Shown piece after piece: positions 44,379 through 46,203 of a DNA stretch of 46,203 nucleotides; position 1 is the first letter of the stretch, and each line of letters starts with the position of its first letter. Origin of the DNA: Methylomicrobium sp. (GTDB lineage Bacteria; Pseudomonadota; Gammaproteobacteria; Methylococcales; Methylomonadaceae). Below the pieces are notes generated by a model. It saw only the letters and a list, made by a program, of their open reading frames with translations, was not told where the DNA came from and did no database searches. Both the position numbers and the translations under genes were made by a program. The stretch is from positions 1-46,203 of the forward strand of contig JAGXSU010000001.1 of assembly GCA_018333785.1 (NCBI GenBank), in the 5' to 3' direction.

Positions 44379-44725
44379 ATTTCGTCTTCCAGTTCGTGAG
44401 TGAGTTCTTCAACCTGATGCATGACGCCTATGGCATCTTCCACATCGATTTTAAAGGCGATACCGGTGCCTGAAGTGCTGTCAAATTCGGCAGCTTTGGC
44501 TATTTTTTCTAGAATATGTCGGCTCAAATGCTCTTCGACCAGAAACATTAGAACATCCCTTTGGGTTTCAAGTGTCAGGCCAAAAAAGGTCTTGGCTGTT
44601 TTAAGGCCTTCGCCACGGGCGTGATTGATGACCGTGGCACCTTTAGCGCCACTTTTACGAGCCGTATCAAGCACTAGGTCGGTCTTGGTGTCTTCTACAA
44701 ATGCAATAATTAATTTGAAACGCAT
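44375..44725 (-). CDS. PII-like signalling protein
   Basis: A small ferredoxin-like protein (116 residues from ATG 44725; a GTG four codons upstream overlaps the previous stop and is the alternative). The order of beta strands and the segment IIAFVEDTKTDLVLDTARKSG followed by GATVINHARG and LMFLVEEHLSRHILEKI matches PII family proteins, but the uridylylated T-loop tyrosine region of GlnB is not evident, so it is a PII-like regulator and not GlnB/GlnK. The gene lies directly downstream of the second DUF1538 gene and overlaps the CBS gene, as PII-like regulators of membrane transporters often do. Confidence 0.72.
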   Translation of the reverse strand: MRFKLIIAFVEDTKTDLVLDTARKSGAKGATVINHARGEGLKTAKTFFGLTLETQRDVLMFLVEEHLSRHILEKIAKAAEFDSTSGTGIAFKIDVEDAIGVMHQVEELTHELEDEI

Positions 44726-44736
44726 GATTATTCTCA

Positions 44737-45513
44737 CTATTTGGATGAATTACGGAATTTATTGAGCAGTTCTGCGATTTGGGCATAGGTGAGAACAGCA
44801 ATAACTGCAAATAGACTGGCAAACGCGATTAAACCAAATCCGTCAATCAAAGGATTGCGACCTGGGACAGTTGATGCGAGGCCAATGCCTAAAGCAGTAA
44901 CCAGAGGTACTGTTACTGTTGATGTGGTCACTCCTCCGGAATCATAGGCTAGTCCGATTATCGGTTTTGGAGCTGAGATGGTCTGAATAATGACGAGGAT
45001 ATAAGCGCAAATTATAAAATAATACAGCTCACCACCTGTAATGATCCGGATTACGCCTAGCGTGATGCCTAAAGCGACACCCAGTGATACTGCGATACGT
45101 AAACCCCATGCCTGGATAGTCCCACCCGAAATCTCTTCAGCTTTCATTGCGACTGCCAACAGGGACGGTTCTGCCAGTGTTGTTGCAAATCCGATACTGG
45201 CGGCAAAGATATAAACCCAAAAATAATTTTGCCAGATAACTGATTCGCTATCAGTCGCTATGCCAAGAAATTCAGGAGCGGTCAACTGCGTGGCCATGAG
45301 TTCGCCAAGCGGGAATAGTGCCATTTTAAGGCCATCCATGAAAAAAGTGATGCCTATTAATACATTGAAGAATCCTAGCAAGGTTTTAAATGGATGCGCC
45401 AGAGGCTTTCTAATTACCAGTAATTGAAAGCCGATAATGATTGCTGCAATCGGTAGAACGTTACGGCAGGTTGTCAGCAAATCCCCGGCAAAATGAAATA
45501 GCCACTCGGTCAT
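44737..45513 (-). CDS. DUF1538 membrane protein, second copy
   Basis: A polytopic inner-membrane protein of 258 residues with about six to seven helices. It contains the DUF1538 signature segments [46 protein letters not shown] and the most conserved [20 protein letters not shown], then [12 protein letters not shown]. The Glu-Pro in TLAEP and the Asp-Ser-Gly-Gly in [10 protein letters not shown] repeat in the upstream copy at the same positions, suggesting a two-half transport unit. Function is unknown in the literature I can recall; an ion or small-solute transporter is inferred. It overlaps its upstream partner by four bases. Confidence 0.85.
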   Translation of the reverse strand: MTEWLFHFAGDLLTTCRNVLPIAAIIIGFQLLVIRKPLAHPFKTLLGFFNVLIGITFFMDGLKMALFPLGELMATQLTAPEFLGIATDSESVIWQNYFWVYIFAASIGFATTLAEPSLLAVAMKAEEISGGTIQAWGLRIAVSLGVALGITLGVIRIITGGELYYFIICAYILVIIQTISAPKPIIGLAYDSGGVTTSTVTVPLVTALGIGLASTVPGRNPLIDGFGLIAFASLFAVIAVLTYAQIAELLNKFRNSSK

Positions 45514-46203
45514 GCCAGCATACCGAATGCTAATACAAAAATGATGGGGCTCAATGAGGCAAAGGAAATTAAGCCAAAACCATCAGTCAACGGGTTACGG
45601 CCTTTGATGGAGCTCGCTAAACCGACACCAAGGGCGGTTACTAAGGGTACCGTGATAGTGGAAGTTGCAACACCCCCTGAATCATAGGCTACCCCAATAA
45701 TTTCCGGAGGTGCAAATGGCGTCATGATGATGACTATGCAATAACCGCTTATGATCAAATAATGTAAGGGCCAGCCTCGAATAATACGGAGTACGCCAAT
45801 CAAAATCGCAAATCCTACCGCAGTGGCAACGGTCAGCCTGAGGCCTAATGCATAGTTGTTTATGGCCATCTCGTTATTGGCTATTATGTTACCTTTACTT
45901 GCAATATTGGCGGCCTCATTAGCTACAGCAATCAGCGCAGGCTCGGCAACGGTTGTGCCGAATCCCAGGCAAAATGAAAATAATAAAAGCCAGAATAAGC
46001 TGCCCTTGCGGGCGAATGCATAGGCCATGGCCTCGCCAATCGGGAACAAGCTTTGTTCCAGTCCCAGCATGAAAAAAGTAAGCCCCAAAACAACAAACAA
46101 TGAACCGACAATCATGTTAATGACATCTGGAATAGGTTGCTGAATGACGGCTAATTGAAAGACCAGAACAACGGCTAAAATGGGTGCCAGATCCAGGAAA
46201 CTG
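45510..46203 (-). CDS. DUF1538 membrane protein, first copy (5' end beyond the window)
   Basis: Partial gene. The frame is open to the right edge, adding residues ending [18 protein letters not shown] before the first internal ATG at 46115, so the real start lies outside. The visible part has the same signatures as its neighbour: [53 protein letters not shown] and [19 protein letters not shown]. The two halves are clearly paralogous. It is the first visible gene of a coupled operon with DUF1538 copy 2, a PII-like protein and a CBS protein. Confidence 0.85.
   Translation of the reverse strand, partial: SFLDLAPILAVVLVFQLAVIQQPIPDVINMIVGSLFVVLGLTFFMLGLEQSLFPIGEAMAYAFARKGSLFWLLLFSFCLGFGTTVAEPALIAVANEAANIASKGNIIANNEMAINNYALGLRLTVATAVGFAILIGVLRIIRGWPLHYLIISGYCIVIIMTPFAPPEIIGVAYDSGGVATSTITVPLVTALGVGLASSIKGRNPLTDGFGLISFASLSPIIFVLAFGMLA

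Overview
The window reads as chromosomal DNA of a gammaproteobacterium. The glnE-ilvE-LPS core synteny, an Xps-type type II secretion operon, a VPLP-type (PEP-CTERM-like) sorting signal, and AcnB beside an NAD-type isocitrate dehydrogenase together suggest a Methylococcales-like methanotroph. That taxonomic guess is inference; no diagnostic methane-oxidation gene is present. I saw no tRNA, rRNA, CRISPR array, transposase or integrase.

Layout. 1-3.9 kb: glnE and ilvE, closed by an intrinsic terminator. 3.9-4.5 kb: AT-rich gap without a supported gene. 4.5-9.8 kb: five tightly packed surface-polysaccharide genes (CgeB-like glycosyltransferase, YrbL-like kinase, GT4, GT-A-like transferase, WaaL-type ligase), visibly richer in G+C than their surroundings. 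9.9-12.0 kb: a minus-strand ELM1-family/GT4 pair. 12.2-16.2 kb: four tandem paralogous exported proteins with two invariant cysteines, of a family I do not recognise. 16.3-17.15 kb: a VPLP-CTERM surface protein whose leader matches a GEMM-I (cyclic-dinucleotide) riboswitch. 17.8-28.2 kb: a complete translationally coupled type II secretion operon in the Xanthomonas xps order (E-F-G-H-I-J-K-L-M-N-D), then a small exported protein and two 89-bp repeats. 28.8-31.1 kb: divergent rpiA and ilvA. 31.3-38.2 kb: a signalling cluster with a receiver/PAS/PAS/HD-GYP protein, a TolC-like protein, two PhnD-like binding proteins without transporter subunits, and a sensor histidine kinase. 38.3-42.8 kb: EVE-domain protein, NAD-type isocitrate dehydrogenase, acnB. 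42.8-46.2 kb, minus strand: rpe, a cold-shock protein, and a four-gene coupled operon of two DUF1538 membrane proteins, a PII-like protein and a CBS-domain protein; the first DUF1538 gene runs off the right edge.

How the parts may work together. The type II system could export the neighbouring two-cysteine proteins (inference). The HD-GYP protein would lower cyclic-di-GMP and the riboswitch would read a cyclic dinucleotide, so the window holds both a possible writer and a reader of that signal, without evidence that they are wired to each other. The best candidates for undescribed systems are the two-cysteine exported family, the PhnD/PhnD/kinase/HD-GYP/TolC cluster, and the DUF1538-PII-CBS operon.
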